DNA of 64,000 bases, taken from an uncultured Lachnoclostridium sp. Lineage in GTDB: Bacteria > Bacillota > Clostridia > Lachnospirales > Lachnospiraceae. The stretch lies in contig CALWLW010000002.1 in the NCBI GenBank assembly GCA_944381625.1, positions 186,001 through 250,000 on the forward strand. Reading direction: 5' to 3'. The notes under the pieces were generated by a model, which was not told the origin of the DNA, did not search any database, and saw nothing but the letters and a program-made list of their open reading frames with translations. Both the position numbers and the translations under genes were made by a program. Positions within the stretch are counted from its first letter, which is position 1; each line of letters begins with the position of its first letter. This document shows positions 27,172 through 36,093 of this stretch, piece after piece.

Positions 27172-28032
27172 ATGAAGTTTACATGGAAAGAGGACGGAAA
27201 GCGTATTATTATCATCATTTTAGCTTCCGCCATATCCGCGCTGAATATCAAGACTTTTGTGCGGACCGGCGGGCTGTATCCGGGAGGGGTGACGGGGCTG
27301 ACGCTGCTGCTCCAGCGGACATGTGAACTGTTCTTCCATTTTGAGATCCCCTATACGCTGGTGGCGGTACTGCTGAACGCTGTTCCGCTTTATATCGGCT
27401 ACCGGTTCCTGGGGAAGAAATTTACGCTGTATTCCTGTCTGTCGATTATGGTGACCAGCGTGCTGACCGATATCCTGCCGTCTATTGTGATTACCTCCGA
27501 CATCCTGCTGATCTGTATTTTCGGAGGCATTATCAACGGCGCGGTCATCAGCATGTGCCTCCACCAGAACGCCACCACAGGGGGGACGGATCTCATTTCC
27601 ATCTACTTTTCCAGAAAAAAGGGCGTGGATACCTGGAATATGATCCTGGGCTTCAATATGGTGATCCTGCTGGCGGCAGGCTTCCTGTTCGGCTGGGATA
27701 AGGCGCTTTACTCCATTATTTTCCAGTTTGCCTCCACACAGGTGCTGCATATGCTGTACAAGAGATTCCAACAGAACACCCTGTTTATCGTGACGGATCA
27801 TCCCCAGGAGGTCTATCTGCAGATTTATACCCTTACAAACCATGGGGCGACGATCATACAGGGAGAAGGCTCCTATGTACATATGAAACACAAAATCCTG
27901 TATTCCGTGGTTTCCAGCGAAGAACTGAAACCAGTGCTGAAAGCAGTCAAGGAAGCAGACCCCAATTCGTTTGTGAACGTGATCCGTACAGAGCGGGTGG
28001 CCGGCCTTTTTTACCAGAAACCCAACGAATAA
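27172..28032 (+). CDS. YitT family membrane protein
   Basis: 286 residues: five to six transmembrane helices (YitT_membrane region, with RTGGLYPGGVTGLTLLLQR and HQNATTGGTDLISIYFSRK) and a C-terminal DUF2179 domain (LFIVTDHPQEVYLQIYTLTNHGATIIQGEGSY). A widespread Firmicutes family of uncertain transport function. A GTG at 27163 is in frame, but the ATG at 27172 has AAAGGGTGG about six bases upstream. Confidence 0.88.
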   Translation: MKFTWKEDGKRIIIIILASAISALNIKTFVRTGGLYPGGVTGLTLLLQRTCELFFHFEIPYTLVAVLLNAVPLYIGYRFLGKKFTLYSCLSIMVTSVLTDILPSIVITSDILLICIFGGIINGAVISMCLHQNATTGGTDLISIYFSRKKGVDTWNMILGFNMVILLAAGFLFGWDKALYSIIFQFASTQVLHMLYKRFQQNTLFIVTDHPQEVYLQIYTLTNHGATIIQGEGSYVHMKHKILYSVVSSEELKPVLKAVKEADPNSFVNVIRTERVAGLFYQKPNE

Positions 28033-28034
28033 GC

Positions 28035-28173
28035 TTGGAAAAACTGTGCAGACATGATATAATGAGCGCATCGCGCGAATTATATCATAGCGCATACCGG
28101 TTTCTGCGTTTACCGCAGAAATCCGGGCGCATCCGCCGGAGGCAGCATGTCTGCGGTGCAGACATGCTATAAT
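28035..28173 (+). promoter_or_regulatory. Two near-identical promoters flanking a hairpin-rich insert
   Basis: Promoter 1: TTGGAA (28035-28040), 17-bp spacer, TATAAT (28058-28063) with extended TG. Promoter 2: extended TGC-TATAAT (28168-28173). Both -10 regions sit in the shared string GTGCAGACATG-N-TATAATGA. Between them are three inverted repeats: ATGATATAAT/ATTATATCAT, TTCTGCG/CGCAGAA, and GCATGTCTGC/GCAGACATGC. The layout suggests a short element inserted with duplication of promoter DNA, or a structured leader before the glycosyltransferase gene. Confidence 0.5.
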
Positions 28174-28206
28174 GAAACAACTATGTATTTAAAGGGAGAA
28201 AAAGAC

Positions 28207-29169
28207 TTGGATAAAATAGCAGTATTGATCCCATGCTATAATGAAGAAAAAACCGTGGCGAAGGTGGTGCGGGACTTCAAGGAAGTACTGCCGGAAGCGG
28301 TGATCTATGTATATGACAACAATTCTTCAGACCGGACGGCAAAGCTGGCGAAGGAAGCCGGCGCGGTGGTCCGGCATGAATATCTGCAGGGGAAGGGAAA
28401 TGTGATCCGCAGGATGTTCCGGGAGATCGACGCGGAGGTCTACCTGATGACGGACGGGGACGACACCTATCCCGCAGAGTTTGCCCGGGAGATGGCGGAT
28501 AAGGTCTTAAAGCGCCAGGCGGACATGGTGGTGGGAGACCGTCTTTCCTCCACATATTTTACGGAGAACAAGCGTCCGTTCCACAATTTCGGGAATACCC
28601 TGGTGCGCAGTACGATCAACCGGCTGTTCCATACGGAGATCAAGGATATCATGACCGGATACCGGGCGTTCAGTTATCAGTTTGTAAAGACGTTCCCGGT
28701 ACTGTCCAAAGGCTTTGAGATCGAGACGGAGATGACGATCCATGCGGCGGACAAGAATATGCAGGTGGAAAATGTGGTGATCGAGTACCGGGACCGTCCC
28801 GAGGGCAGCGAGTCCAAGCTGAACACCTATTCCGACGGGGCGAAGGTGCTCATGAGCATTGTGAAACTGTACCGCAACTATAAGCCCATGAACTTTTTCG
28901 GCGTGCTGGCGCTTCTTCTGGCGGCGGCCAGCGTCGTTTTCTTCATTCCTGTTTTGGTGGAATACCTGGAGACCGGGCTGGTGCCCAAATTCCCCACGCT
29001 GATCGTCTGCGGCTTTGCGCTGATCGCGGCGCTGCAGTCGGTGTTCGCGGGACTGATCCTGTCGGCGGGGGCACAGAGGAACCGTCAGGAGTTTGAGATG
29101 AATCTGATCCGGGCCAGAATGCAGTATAAGGAGCTTTTGAAAGATGAAGGACAGGTTTCCGGCGATTGA
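28207..29169 (+). CDS. GT2 family glycosyltransferase with C-terminal membrane segments
   Basis: Dolichol-phosphate-mannose-synthase-like enzyme: KIAVLIPCYNEEKTVAKVV, VYVYDNNSSDRTAKLAKEAGA, GKGNVIRRMF, MTDGDDTYPAE and DIMTGYRAFS, then two C-terminal transmembrane helices (about 240-300). Such enzymes charge polyprenyl phosphate with a sugar for GT-C transferases, and the next gene (overlapping 26 bp) encodes a DUF6020 membrane protein of that sort. The frame is open from 28147; the TTG at 28207 with AAGGGAG nine bases upstream gives the right N-terminus. Confidence 0.9.
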   Translation: MDKIAVLIPCYNEEKTVAKVVRDFKEVLPEAVIYVYDNNSSDRTAKLAKEAGAVVRHEYLQGKGNVIRRMFREIDAEVYLMTDGDDTYPAEFAREMADKVLKRQADMVVGDRLSSTYFTENKRPFHNFGNTLVRSTINRLFHTEIKDIMTGYRAFSYQFVKTFPVLSKGFEIETEMTIHAADKNMQVENVVIEYRDRPEGSESKLNTYSDGAKVLMSIVKLYRNYKPMNFFGVLALLLAAASVVFFIPVLVEYLETGLVPKFPTLIVCGFALIAALQSVFAGLILSAGAQRNRQEFEMNLIRARMQYKELLKDEGQVSGD

Positions 29170-30814
29170 AAAGTTAAAACAGATCCGGCTGTGGATCTTT
29201 GCACTGGGAGGCGGCATATTATTTGCCGCCTTCGACCGTTGTGGATATATGCTGAAGCATTACGGGACCATCTGGGCGGTCTCGGAGAATCCGTGGCACC
29301 GTACCGTGTGGATGCGGATCCTGTGCCGTGTCCCCGCGTATACGCTGGCTGTCCTTCTGCTGTTCCTGCTGGTAATGCAGCTGGAGGAACGCCGGGGGCG
29401 GGCGGCGCGGCGCTGGGAACGGCTGTGGGGATGGAAATACTGGTTTTTCCTCATGTGGGCAGTGTATTTTGCCAGTTTTCTCCCGGCTTTTCTGGGCGGT
29501 TATCCGGGGCTTTTTGCGGCGGACGCGCCGAATCAGGTGGGCTGGACGTTCTCCGGATGGCTGACAGCGCACCATCCCCTCCTGCATACAGGGATTCTGT
29601 GCGGAATCTTTTCCGCGGTGCGTTCCCTGGGTGGGAGCGACAATCTGGCGGCGGCTGTCTATACGGTTCTGCAGATGGCGGCGCTGTCGTGGATCTTTGC
29701 GTGGATCAGCCGTTTCCTGAAAAAAGAGCATGCTCCGGTGTGGCTCCAGGCGGGCGCCGTTTTCTTTCTCTGCGTTTTCCCTTTTCACGGGATGATGGCG
29801 ATCTATACGACGAAGGATACGCTGTTCGCGGGAATTTTTGCGTTAAGCGCCATGGAGCTGTGGAAGATGTGCGTGCGGCCGGAGGAATATTTCGGAAGCC
29901 CGCGCCGGATGCTGGGCGGGGCAGTCTGTTTTATCCTGCTTTTGCTGTTTCGGAATAACGGATTCCACACGGTGATCCTGTGCGCCCCGTTTCTCCTGAT
30001 CTATCTGCGCAGATACTGGAAGCGGCTGGGGATCCTGCTGATCGGGGTGACGCTGGCGTATCTGGCGTACAACGGGCCGTTTTTGAAGCTGGTGGGCGCG
30101 GAGCCGGGAAATTCCAGAGAAACCCTGAGCGTGGTCATGCAGACGCTGGGGCGTACCTATGTGGCGGCAGGTGATATCCGGCCGGAGGAGATGGATGTGA
30201 TCCGGCCGGTGATGGATGAGGAGACCCTGTCCCTGTATACGCCGGACTTGTCCGATTCCATAAAAAATTATTTTGATACGGAAGCGTTTCGGGAAAATGC
30301 CGGAGAATTTTTAAACGCCTGGGCACGGATTGGGCTGAGAAACACAAAAATCTATGTGGACGCTTTCCTGAACACCACCTATGCGTTCTGGTACCCGGCG
30401 GCGGAAAATGAGTACCTGGAATTTGTCTGCTTTGATATCCAGGAGGGAGACCCTAATTATCCCCATGTGCATATGGAACCGGTATGCGGCCTGTTCCACC
30501 GGTATTACACGGCCATCGGAACAGACGCGTCGTTCCGGCAGATTCCGGTGGTGCGGGAGCTTCTGTCCATGGGCTTTTATGTATGGCTGATGGCATTCGC
30601 AGCGTTGTATGCCCTTTATAAAAGAGAGTACCGCCGTCTTTTATGGATGCTTCCGTTCTGGACCTATATGGGAACGAACCTTCTGGGGCCGGCGGCGCTT
30701 TTGCGGTATGCGTACCCGGTGATGCTGGCAGCGCCGCTGCTGCTGTTCTGGATGACAGGGACAGCAGCAGCGGACACAGACAGGAATCAGCCGTTACATC
30801 CGCAGTCATCGTAA
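29144..30814 (+). CDS. DUF6020-like polytopic membrane protein
   Basis: 556 residues, about 12 transmembrane helices; paralogue of the protein at 18601. YPGLFAADAPNQVG, AHHPLLHTGIL, YTTKDTLFAGIFALSAMELW and RNNGFHTVIL are landmarks. Probably a GT-C-like transferase using the lipid-linked sugar made by the upstream GT2, with which it overlaps by 26 bp. AAGGAG lies nine bases upstream of the ATG. The 3' end overlaps the small opposing Cys-rich gene by 28 bp. Substrate unknown. Confidence 0.8.
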   Translation: MKDRFPAIEKLKQIRLWIFALGGGILFAAFDRCGYMLKHYGTIWAVSENPWHRTVWMRILCRVPAYTLAVLLLFLLVMQLEERRGRAARRWERLWGWKYWFFLMWAVYFASFLPAFLGGYPGLFAADAPNQVGWTFSGWLTAHHPLLHTGILCGIFSAVRSLGGSDNLAAAVYTVLQMAALSWIFAWISRFLKKEHAPVWLQAGAVFFLCVFPFHGMMAIYTTKDTLFAGIFALSAMELWKMCVRPEEYFGSPRRMLGGAVCFILLLLFRNNGFHTVILCAPFLLIYLRRYWKRLGILLIGVTLAYLAYNGPFLKLVGAEPGNSRETLSVVMQTLGRTYVAAGDIRPEEMDVIRPVMDEETLSLYTPDLSDSIKNYFDTEAFRENAGEFLNAWARIGLRNTKIYVDAFLNTTYAFWYPAAENEYLEFVCFDIQEGDPNYPHVHMEPVCGLFHRYYTAIGTDASFRQIPVVRELLSMGFYVWLMAFAALYALYKREYRRLLWMLPFWTYMGTNLLGPAALLRYAYPVMLAAPLLLFWMTGTAAADTDRNQPLHPQSS

Positions 30815-31026
30815 GGAGGACGGGGCGGACGGGGCGGAGGCGGCGGCACGGAGCGGGAGGATTCGCATCCGCAGCCTCCATCGTTCCTTCTGTCCTCACG
30901 GTTCGATCCGCCTCTGCTGGATCCAGAACCGCATCCGCACCCGCTTCTGCCGGAATGGCCGCATCCGCAGCCGTTATTCTGGCCGCAGCAGCATAAGAGA
31001 AGTAAAATCCAGATACAACTGTTCAT
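30787..31026 (-). CDS. Small Cys/Gly-rich membrane-anchored protein
   Basis: 79 residues: one short hydrophobic N-terminal segment with Cys run (MNSCIWILLLLCCCG), then a Gly/Ser/Cys-rich stretch (CGCGHSGRSGCGCGSGS) and a proline tract before a final DDCGCNG. It has an excellent AAAGGAG eight bases before the ATG, which argues that it is a real gene despite the low complexity. Function unknown; metal binding or a surface or spore-associated role are guesses. It is divergent from glnA. Confidence 0.65.
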   Translation of the reverse strand: MNSCIWILLLLCCCGQNNGCGCGHSGRSGCGCGSGSSRGGSNREDRRNDGGCGCESSRSVPPPPPRPPRPPYDDCGCNG

Positions 31027-31071
31027 AGTTTCAACTCCTTTCAGTTATAGACTATGCAGGAGACTCTTTTC

Positions 31072-31100
31072 TTGACAAAGAGAAATTCAGTTGTTATATT
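31072..31100 (+). promoter_or_regulatory. glnA promoter
   Basis: TTGACA, exact 17-bp spacer, TATATT, 77 bp before the glnA start. Transcription would start just ahead of the leader terminator. Confidence 0.8.
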
Positions 31101-31112
31101 GAATGCAGAAAC

Positions 31113-31146
31113 AAGGGCGTTTTTCGGGGAGAATGACGCCCTTTTT
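31113..31146 (+). terminator. Leader terminator (attenuator) of glnA
   Basis: AAGGGCGT (31113-31120) pairs with ACGCCCTT (31136-31143) and ends in a T run (31142-31146), located between the promoter and the glnA ribosome site. A terminator here means glnA expression must depend on read-through; the gene after glnA encodes an ANTAR protein, a family that works by antitermination. Confidence 0.7.
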
Positions 31147-31176
31147 CCATATCGCCATAAAGCGGAGGAGAGAAAG

Positions 31177-32508
31177 ATGAGTAAATATACAAAAAAAGAT
31201 ATTTTGGAACTGGTGGAAGAAGAGGATGTGGAATTTATCCGGCTGCAGTTTACGGATCTGTTTGGAGGGATGAAAAATCTTGCCATCACAGCCAGCCATC
31301 TAAAAAAAGCGCTGGATAACCAGGTGATCTTTGACGGGTCTTCCATCAACGGATTCGTGGATGTGGAAGAGAGTGACCTGTATCTCTGCCCGGACTATAA
31401 CACGCTGGCGCTGTTCCCCTGGAGACCTCAGCAGGGAAGGGTGGCCCGCCTGATCTGCGACGTGTACCGCCCGGACGGCTCCTGCTATGAAGGCGACCCA
31501 AGATACATCCTGAAGAAAGTGGTTTCGGAAGCGGCCGGAATGGGATACACCTTCCAGGTGGGGCCGGAGTGCGAATTTTTCCTCTATCATCTGGACGACA
31601 ACGGCCTGCCCACCAATATCACCCATGAACAGGCCGGATATTTTGACATGAGCCCCCTGGATTTCGGGGAGAATGCCAGGAGGGATATTGTGCTGTCCCT
31701 GGAAGAGATGGGATTTGAGGTGGAAGCGTCCCATCATGAAAATGCGCCGGCCCAGCATGAGATCGATTTTAAATATGACGACGCGCTGGCCACCGCCGAC
31801 AATATCATGACCTTCAAGCTGGCGGTGAAGACCATCGCCAAACGCCACGGGCTCCACGCCACGTTCATGCCCAAGCCCCGGAACGGGGAGGACGGCTCCG
31901 GCATGCACATCAACATGTCGCTGGACAAAGACGGGCGGAACGCGTTCTACAGCGCGGACGATCCCCTGCATCTGAGCCGGGAAGCGTACTGGTTCCTGGG
32001 CGGCCTGCTGAAACATATCAAGGGCATGACGCTGATCTTAAACCCCATTGTGAATTCCTATAAACGTCTGGTGCCCGGCTATGAGGCCCCGGCTTATATC
32101 GCCTGGTCGGCGAAGAACAGGACGCCCCTGGTGCGCATCCCGGCGACCAAGGGCGAAGCGGTGAGGATTGAGCTGCGTTCCCCGGACCCGGCCTGCAATC
32201 CTTATTTGGCCCTTGCCGTGTGCCTGGCGGCTGGCCTGGACGGCATCCGCAATCAGATTGAACCGCCCAGGAGACAGGATATGAACATGCACCAGCTTGA
32301 CCCGGAGGAACTGAAGAAGATGGGCATCGAATGCCTTCCCAGAAACCTGATGGATGCGGTGTATGAGTTTGAGAAAGATCCTCTAATGAAAGAGGTGCTG
32401 GGAGAAGAGGTGTGCAGAAAATACGTGGAGGCGAAGCTCCAGGAGTGGGAGGATTATAACGCGCAGATTTCGGAATGGGAGCTGGATAATTATCTGCTGA
32501 GATACTGA
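31177..32508 (+). CDS. glnA: Glutamine synthetase, type I
   Basis: Makes glutamine from glutamate, ammonia and ATP. 443 residues: N-terminal LQFTDLFGGMKNLAI and FDGSSINGFVDVEESDLYL, catalytic GPECEFFLY, NSYKRLVPGYEAP, the ATP-site segment PKPRNGEDGSGMHINMSL and RIPATKGEAVRIELRSPDP. This is the GSI-alpha form found in Firmicutes. Start at 31177 (GGAGGAGAG upstream) although the frame is open earlier. A strong promoter and leader terminator precede it, and an ANTAR regulator follows. Confidence 0.95.
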   Translation: MSKYTKKDILELVEEEDVEFIRLQFTDLFGGMKNLAITASHLKKALDNQVIFDGSSINGFVDVEESDLYLCPDYNTLALFPWRPQQGRVARLICDVYRPDGSCYEGDPRYILKKVVSEAAGMGYTFQVGPECEFFLYHLDDNGLPTNITHEQAGYFDMSPLDFGENARRDIVLSLEEMGFEVEASHHENAPAQHEIDFKYDDALATADNIMTFKLAVKTIAKRHGLHATFMPKPRNGEDGSGMHINMSLDKDGRNAFYSADDPLHLSREAYWFLGGLLKHIKGMTLILNPIVNSYKRLVPGYEAPAYIAWSAKNRTPLVRIPATKGEAVRIELRSPDPACNPYLALAVCLAAGLDGIRNQIEPPRRQDMNMHQLDPEELKKMGIECLPRNLMDAVYEFEKDPLMKEVLGEEVCRKYVEAKLQEWEDYNAQISEWELDNYLLRY

Positions 32509-32549
32509 TACTCTTTTGACACTGCAGTTAGACAGAGGGAGTAATGTGT

Positions 32550-33098
32550 ATGATCAGTATGATAGTGGTGTTTCCCAAGCTGGAGGACGCCAAGAGCATC
32601 CGCAACCTGCTCGTCCGGCACGGATATGACGTGGCCGCGGTATGCACACAGGGAGCCCAGGTGCTGAACTACGCTGATATGATAAACGGCGGAATCATCA
32701 TCAGCGGCTATAAATACCCGGATATGTATTATTTCGACCTGAAAAACGCCCTGCCGCCGGACTATGATATGCTGCTGCTGGCCTCCCCCCGGGTCTGCGG
32801 GGAGTGCGACGACCAGGACATTATACGGGTATCCATGCCCCTGAAGGTGCAGGATCTGATGAGCACGCTGGAGATGATGTGCGCCAGCCAGGAGCGGAAG
32901 CGGAAAAAGAGGAAAGGCAGGCCCAGGCAGAGGTCGGAGGAGGAACAGAAAGTTCTCATGGAAGCCAAGGAAGTCCTGATGGAGCGGAACCACATGACGG
33001 AAGACGAGGCCCACCGGTACATCCAAAAATGCAGTATGGACAGCGGAAACTCTCTGATGGAGACGGCCCAGATGGTACTGAGTATGGTAAAAATCTGA
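32550..33098 (+). CDS. ANTAR-domain RNA-binding antiterminator
   Basis: 182 residues: an N-terminal receiver-like domain (about 1-100, lacking a clear phosphoacceptor Asp pocket), a basic linker (RKRKKRKGRPRQR) and a C-terminal ANTAR helix bundle (LMERNHMTEDEAHRYIQKCSMDSGNSLMETAQMVLSM). ANTAR proteins bind paired hexaloop RNA hairpins and prevent termination; in Clostridia they often accompany nitrogen genes. An ATG six bases upstream is too close to the GAGGGAG site, so 32550 is chosen. Likely acts on the glnA leader terminator. Confidence 0.88.
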   Translation: MISMIVVFPKLEDAKSIRNLLVRHGYDVAAVCTQGAQVLNYADMINGGIIISGYKYPDMYYFDLKNALPPDYDMLLLASPRVCGECDDQDIIRVSMPLKVQDLMSTLEMMCASQERKRKKRKGRPRQRSEEEQKVLMEAKEVLMERNHMTEDEAHRYIQKCSMDSGNSLMETAQMVLSMVKI

Positions 33099-33164
33099 CG
33101 CATGCCTTGTGTGGGTGAAAAATTTTTGGTATAGTGTGGAAAGAAGGGGCGAGGAGGACGAGAT

Positions 33165-34016
33165 ATGAGATTTACAAAGATGCATGGAGCGGGAAACGAT
33201 TATGTCTATGTGGACTGTACCCGCAGGGCGCTGAAAGACCCCGAAGGGATTGCCCGCCTGGTCAGCGACCGCCATTTTGGCGTCGGGTCGGACGGCCTGA
33301 TCCTGATCTGCCCTTCTGAGCAGGCGGATTTCTGTATGGAGATGTACAACGCGGACGGCTCCAGAGGGGAGATGTGCGGCAACGGCATCCGCTGCGTGGC
33401 GAAGTTTGTGTACGATTACGGGCTGACGGACAAAGAGGAGATCTCCGTGGAGACCCTGGCGGGAATTAAGTACCTGAAGCTGACCGTGGAGCAGGGAAAG
33501 GTGTCCAAAGTGCGGGTGAATATGGGCGCGCCCATCCTGGAGCCGGAGAAAATTCCGGTTATCGCGCAGGGAAAGACTGTGGTGGGAGAGCCTGTGGAAG
33601 CCTGCGGAAAGGTATGGAAGATGACCTGCGTCTCTATGGGGAACCCCCACGCGGTGGTCTTTATTGACACGCCGGTGAAAGAGTTCCCGCTGGAGCAGTA
33701 CGGCCCTTCTTTTGAAAGGCATGAGAGATTCCCCAGGAGGGTCAATACGGAATTTGTCCGGGTGCTGGACCGCAGTACCCTGGAAATGCGCGTGTGGGAG
33801 CGGGGCAGCGGGGAGACGCTGGCCTGCGGTACAGGAGCCTGCGCCACGGCGGTGGCGGCTGTGCTGAACGGATATTGTGAGAGAAAGGTACTGGTGCACC
33901 TTCTGGGCGGCGATCTGGAGATTGAGTGGAACGAAGAGGACGGATGCGTGTATATGACCGGTCCCGCGGCGACTGTGTTTGAAGGAGAGATCACCCTGCC
34001 GGAAGGGCTGGAGTGA
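33165..34016 (+). CDS. dapF: Diaminopimelate epimerase
   Basis: Converts LL- to meso-diaminopimelate for lysine and peptidoglycan. 283 residues with N-terminal [17 protein letters not shown], the first catalytic Cys in [14 protein letters not shown], and the second in [19 protein letters not shown] precedes the ATG. Complete and of normal length. Confidence 0.96.
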   Translation: MRFTKMHGAGNDYVYVDCTRRALKDPEGIARLVSDRHFGVGSDGLILICPSEQADFCMEMYNADGSRGEMCGNGIRCVAKFVYDYGLTDKEEISVETLAGIKYLKLTVEQGKVSKVRVNMGAPILEPEKIPVIAQGKTVVGEPVEACGKVWKMTCVSMGNPHAVVFIDTPVKEFPLEQYGPSFERHERFPRRVNTEFVRVLDRSTLEMRVWERGSGETLACGTGACATAVAAVLNGYCERKVLVHLLGGDLEIEWNEEDGCVYMTGPAATVFEGEITLPEGLE

Positions 34017-34026
34017 CAGGACCGAT

Positions 34027-36078
34027 ATGGCAAGATTCTGGGATGGATGTAGAAAAAGCATATATGTCGTGCTGTTCGCAGTGGTAATCCCGCTGAGCGC
34101 CTATATATTTTACGGCGCGCTGGATACCCTGGACGGCGCGGCGGCGCTTCAGGGACTCCTGCATGGAAAGATGGTTCCCGCAGTTTTGCTGGGAACGTCT
34201 TTTCTGCTGGGGCTTTTTTTGCTGGGAGTCTTTCGGAGGCTGATCCCGGAGATAGAGAAACGCGCCCGCTGGGCGGTCCCGGCCCTCATAGCCCTCATGG
34301 CCCTGCTTCAGATACTGACGGTACTTTTGATTCGTACCTCCCTGCGGTACGACCATCTGAAGATCTTCGATACGGCGGCGGCGCTTCTGGAGCAGGACAC
34401 GGTCGCGGATACGCATTTCCGCTCGTATTTCATGAAATACCCCAACAACCTGCCCATGTGCCTGTTTACGTATTTCTGGCTCAGACTGGCGCAGCTTCTG
34501 CATATTCCCCGGGATTTCTGGATGGAATACGTGAAGCTGATCAATATCGTGTTCATGAACCTGGGGATGTGGTGCGGATACCGTATCCTGTGCAGGCACC
34601 GTTCCCGGGGCGCGGGCATCCGGTACCTGCTTTTGCTGCTGGTGAATCCGCTCTGGTATCTGCTGGGGGAGATGTACTACACCTCCACCCTTTCGCTGGC
34701 ATTCTCCATGGGTGCCATATGGGTCTTCGACTGCGCGGGACGGACACGGAGCCGCCGGAAAAAATACCTGCTGTATTTCCTGACGGGAATCTTTCTGGCG
34801 GCAGGCTATGAGATCCGGGCCACCGTGATTATTACGGCGGCGGCTCTTCTGGTCTATGCGGCGCTGCAGGTCAAGAACCTGGGGGATCTGAAGAAGACGG
34901 GAGCCGTGCTGGCGGTGCTTCTGGGCGCTGTGCTGGCGCTGGGGATATACGGGAAGGCGGAGGAACGCTATGCAGGCTTCGATCCTTCCGAGACCGGCTA
35001 TCCCACAGTGCACTGGATCATGATGAGTTTCCAGGGGGATGGCCAGTACAACAGCGCCGACGATGCGTACACCGGCTCTTTCTCCACGAAGGAGGAGCGG
35101 ACGGAGGCGGACGTCCAGCGTCTGCGGGAACGGATCGGACAGATGGGGCCGGGAGGTCTTCTGACGCTGTTCCGCAACAAATTGAGGGTGGCCTTCTCGG
35201 ACGGTACGGACGATTACGCTTCCCTGTTTCTGACCATGAGGGAGACTTCTCCGGTGCAAAAATATATGAACGGGAGTCGCAGCGACTATCTGGCATTCTA
35301 TCTGCACGGATATCATGGCCTGCTGTGCGGCCTGGTACTGCTGGCTTTCCTCTTTCGGGCTTTTGGCAGAAAGCGGTGCTTCCTGGACGTGGTCAGCCTG
35401 AACCTGTGCGGGGCGTATCTGTTTTACCTGATCTGGGAAGTGGACGATGCCTACAGTATCCCTTTCATGCTTCTGTTTTTGATGATGGAAGCCGTGGGGA
35501 TGGAACTTTTGGAGGACGGATTTGCCAGAATCCAGGAAAAAGCCCGGACAGTCCGGTTCGCGCCGGCGGCCGCGGCAGGCGGACTCGCAGTGGCTTTCGC
35601 CGGCGTCGCGGCGACTGTGGGCAGGAACGGTACACCGGTGAGGGAATACGCAGTGCTGCAGGATCAGGAGACCAGCAGGGACCTGTTATTGCAGACGGAC
35701 TTTTCCCAGACCTTCCGCACGGGAAAGCCGTTTGACCACGTGGATCTGTGGGTGGCCAACTGGGACGGCGCGGCCAACGATTCGGTGTACGAACTGAGGA
35801 TTCTGAAGGAGGACGGTACGGTGGCGGCAAGGGCGGAGATTATAGGCGCGCAGGCTCCCTGCATCAACGCTTATACGGTGTCCTTTGACCGGGTGGTTCC
35901 GGAGGCCGAACAGACCTATACGCTGGAGATCCGCCTGACGAATCCGGACTGCGCCATTAAGACCGATTTCCTGTACTACGGCACGGGGGTCTGGGACATG
36001 TACGGGGACGGGGCGCTCTACGCGCCGGAGGAGATCCCCAATGTGGATCTGGCGTTCGCTGTTTATGAGCAAAAATAA
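34027..36078 (+). CDS. Large polytopic membrane protein, possible GT-C glycosyltransferase
   Basis: 683 residues with about eleven transmembrane helices over residues 10-550, then an extracytoplasmic beta-rich domain (about 560-683) containing FDHVDLWVANWDGAANDSVYELRIL. An external acidic site after helix 3 (RYDHLKIFDTAAALLEQD...HFRSYFMKYPNNLPMC) resembles GT39-like enzymes. Not assigned to a known substrate. The frame is open from 33979, but the ATG at 34027 starts outside dapF. The TagD-like gene downstream suggests a teichoic-acid-like or glycerol-phosphate polymer pathway. Confidence 0.72.
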   Translation: MARFWDGCRKSIYVVLFAVVIPLSAYIFYGALDTLDGAAALQGLLHGKMVPAVLLGTSFLLGLFLLGVFRRLIPEIEKRARWAVPALIALMALLQILTVLLIRTSLRYDHLKIFDTAAALLEQDTVADTHFRSYFMKYPNNLPMCLFTYFWLRLAQLLHIPRDFWMEYVKLINIVFMNLGMWCGYRILCRHRSRGAGIRYLLLLLVNPLWYLLGEMYYTSTLSLAFSMGAIWVFDCAGRTRSRRKKYLLYFLTGIFLAAGYEIRATVIITAAALLVYAALQVKNLGDLKKTGAVLAVLLGAVLALGIYGKAEERYAGFDPSETGYPTVHWIMMSFQGDGQYNSADDAYTGSFSTKEERTEADVQRLRERIGQMGPGGLLTLFRNKLRVAFSDGTDDYASLFLTMRETSPVQKYMNGSRSDYLAFYLHGYHGLLCGLVLLAFLFRAFGRKRCFLDVVSLNLCGAYLFYLIWEVDDAYSIPFMLLFLMMEAVGMELLEDGFARIQEKARTVRFAPAAAAGGLAVAFAGVAATVGRNGTPVREYAVLQDQETSRDLLLQTDFSQTFRTGKPFDHVDLWVANWDGAANDSVYELRILKEDGTVAARAEIIGAQAPCINAYTVSFDRVVPEAEQTYTLEIRLTNPDCAIKTDFLYYGTGVWDMYGDGALYAPEEIPNVDLAFAVYEQK

Positions 36079-36093
36079 AAAGGGGATAGATGG

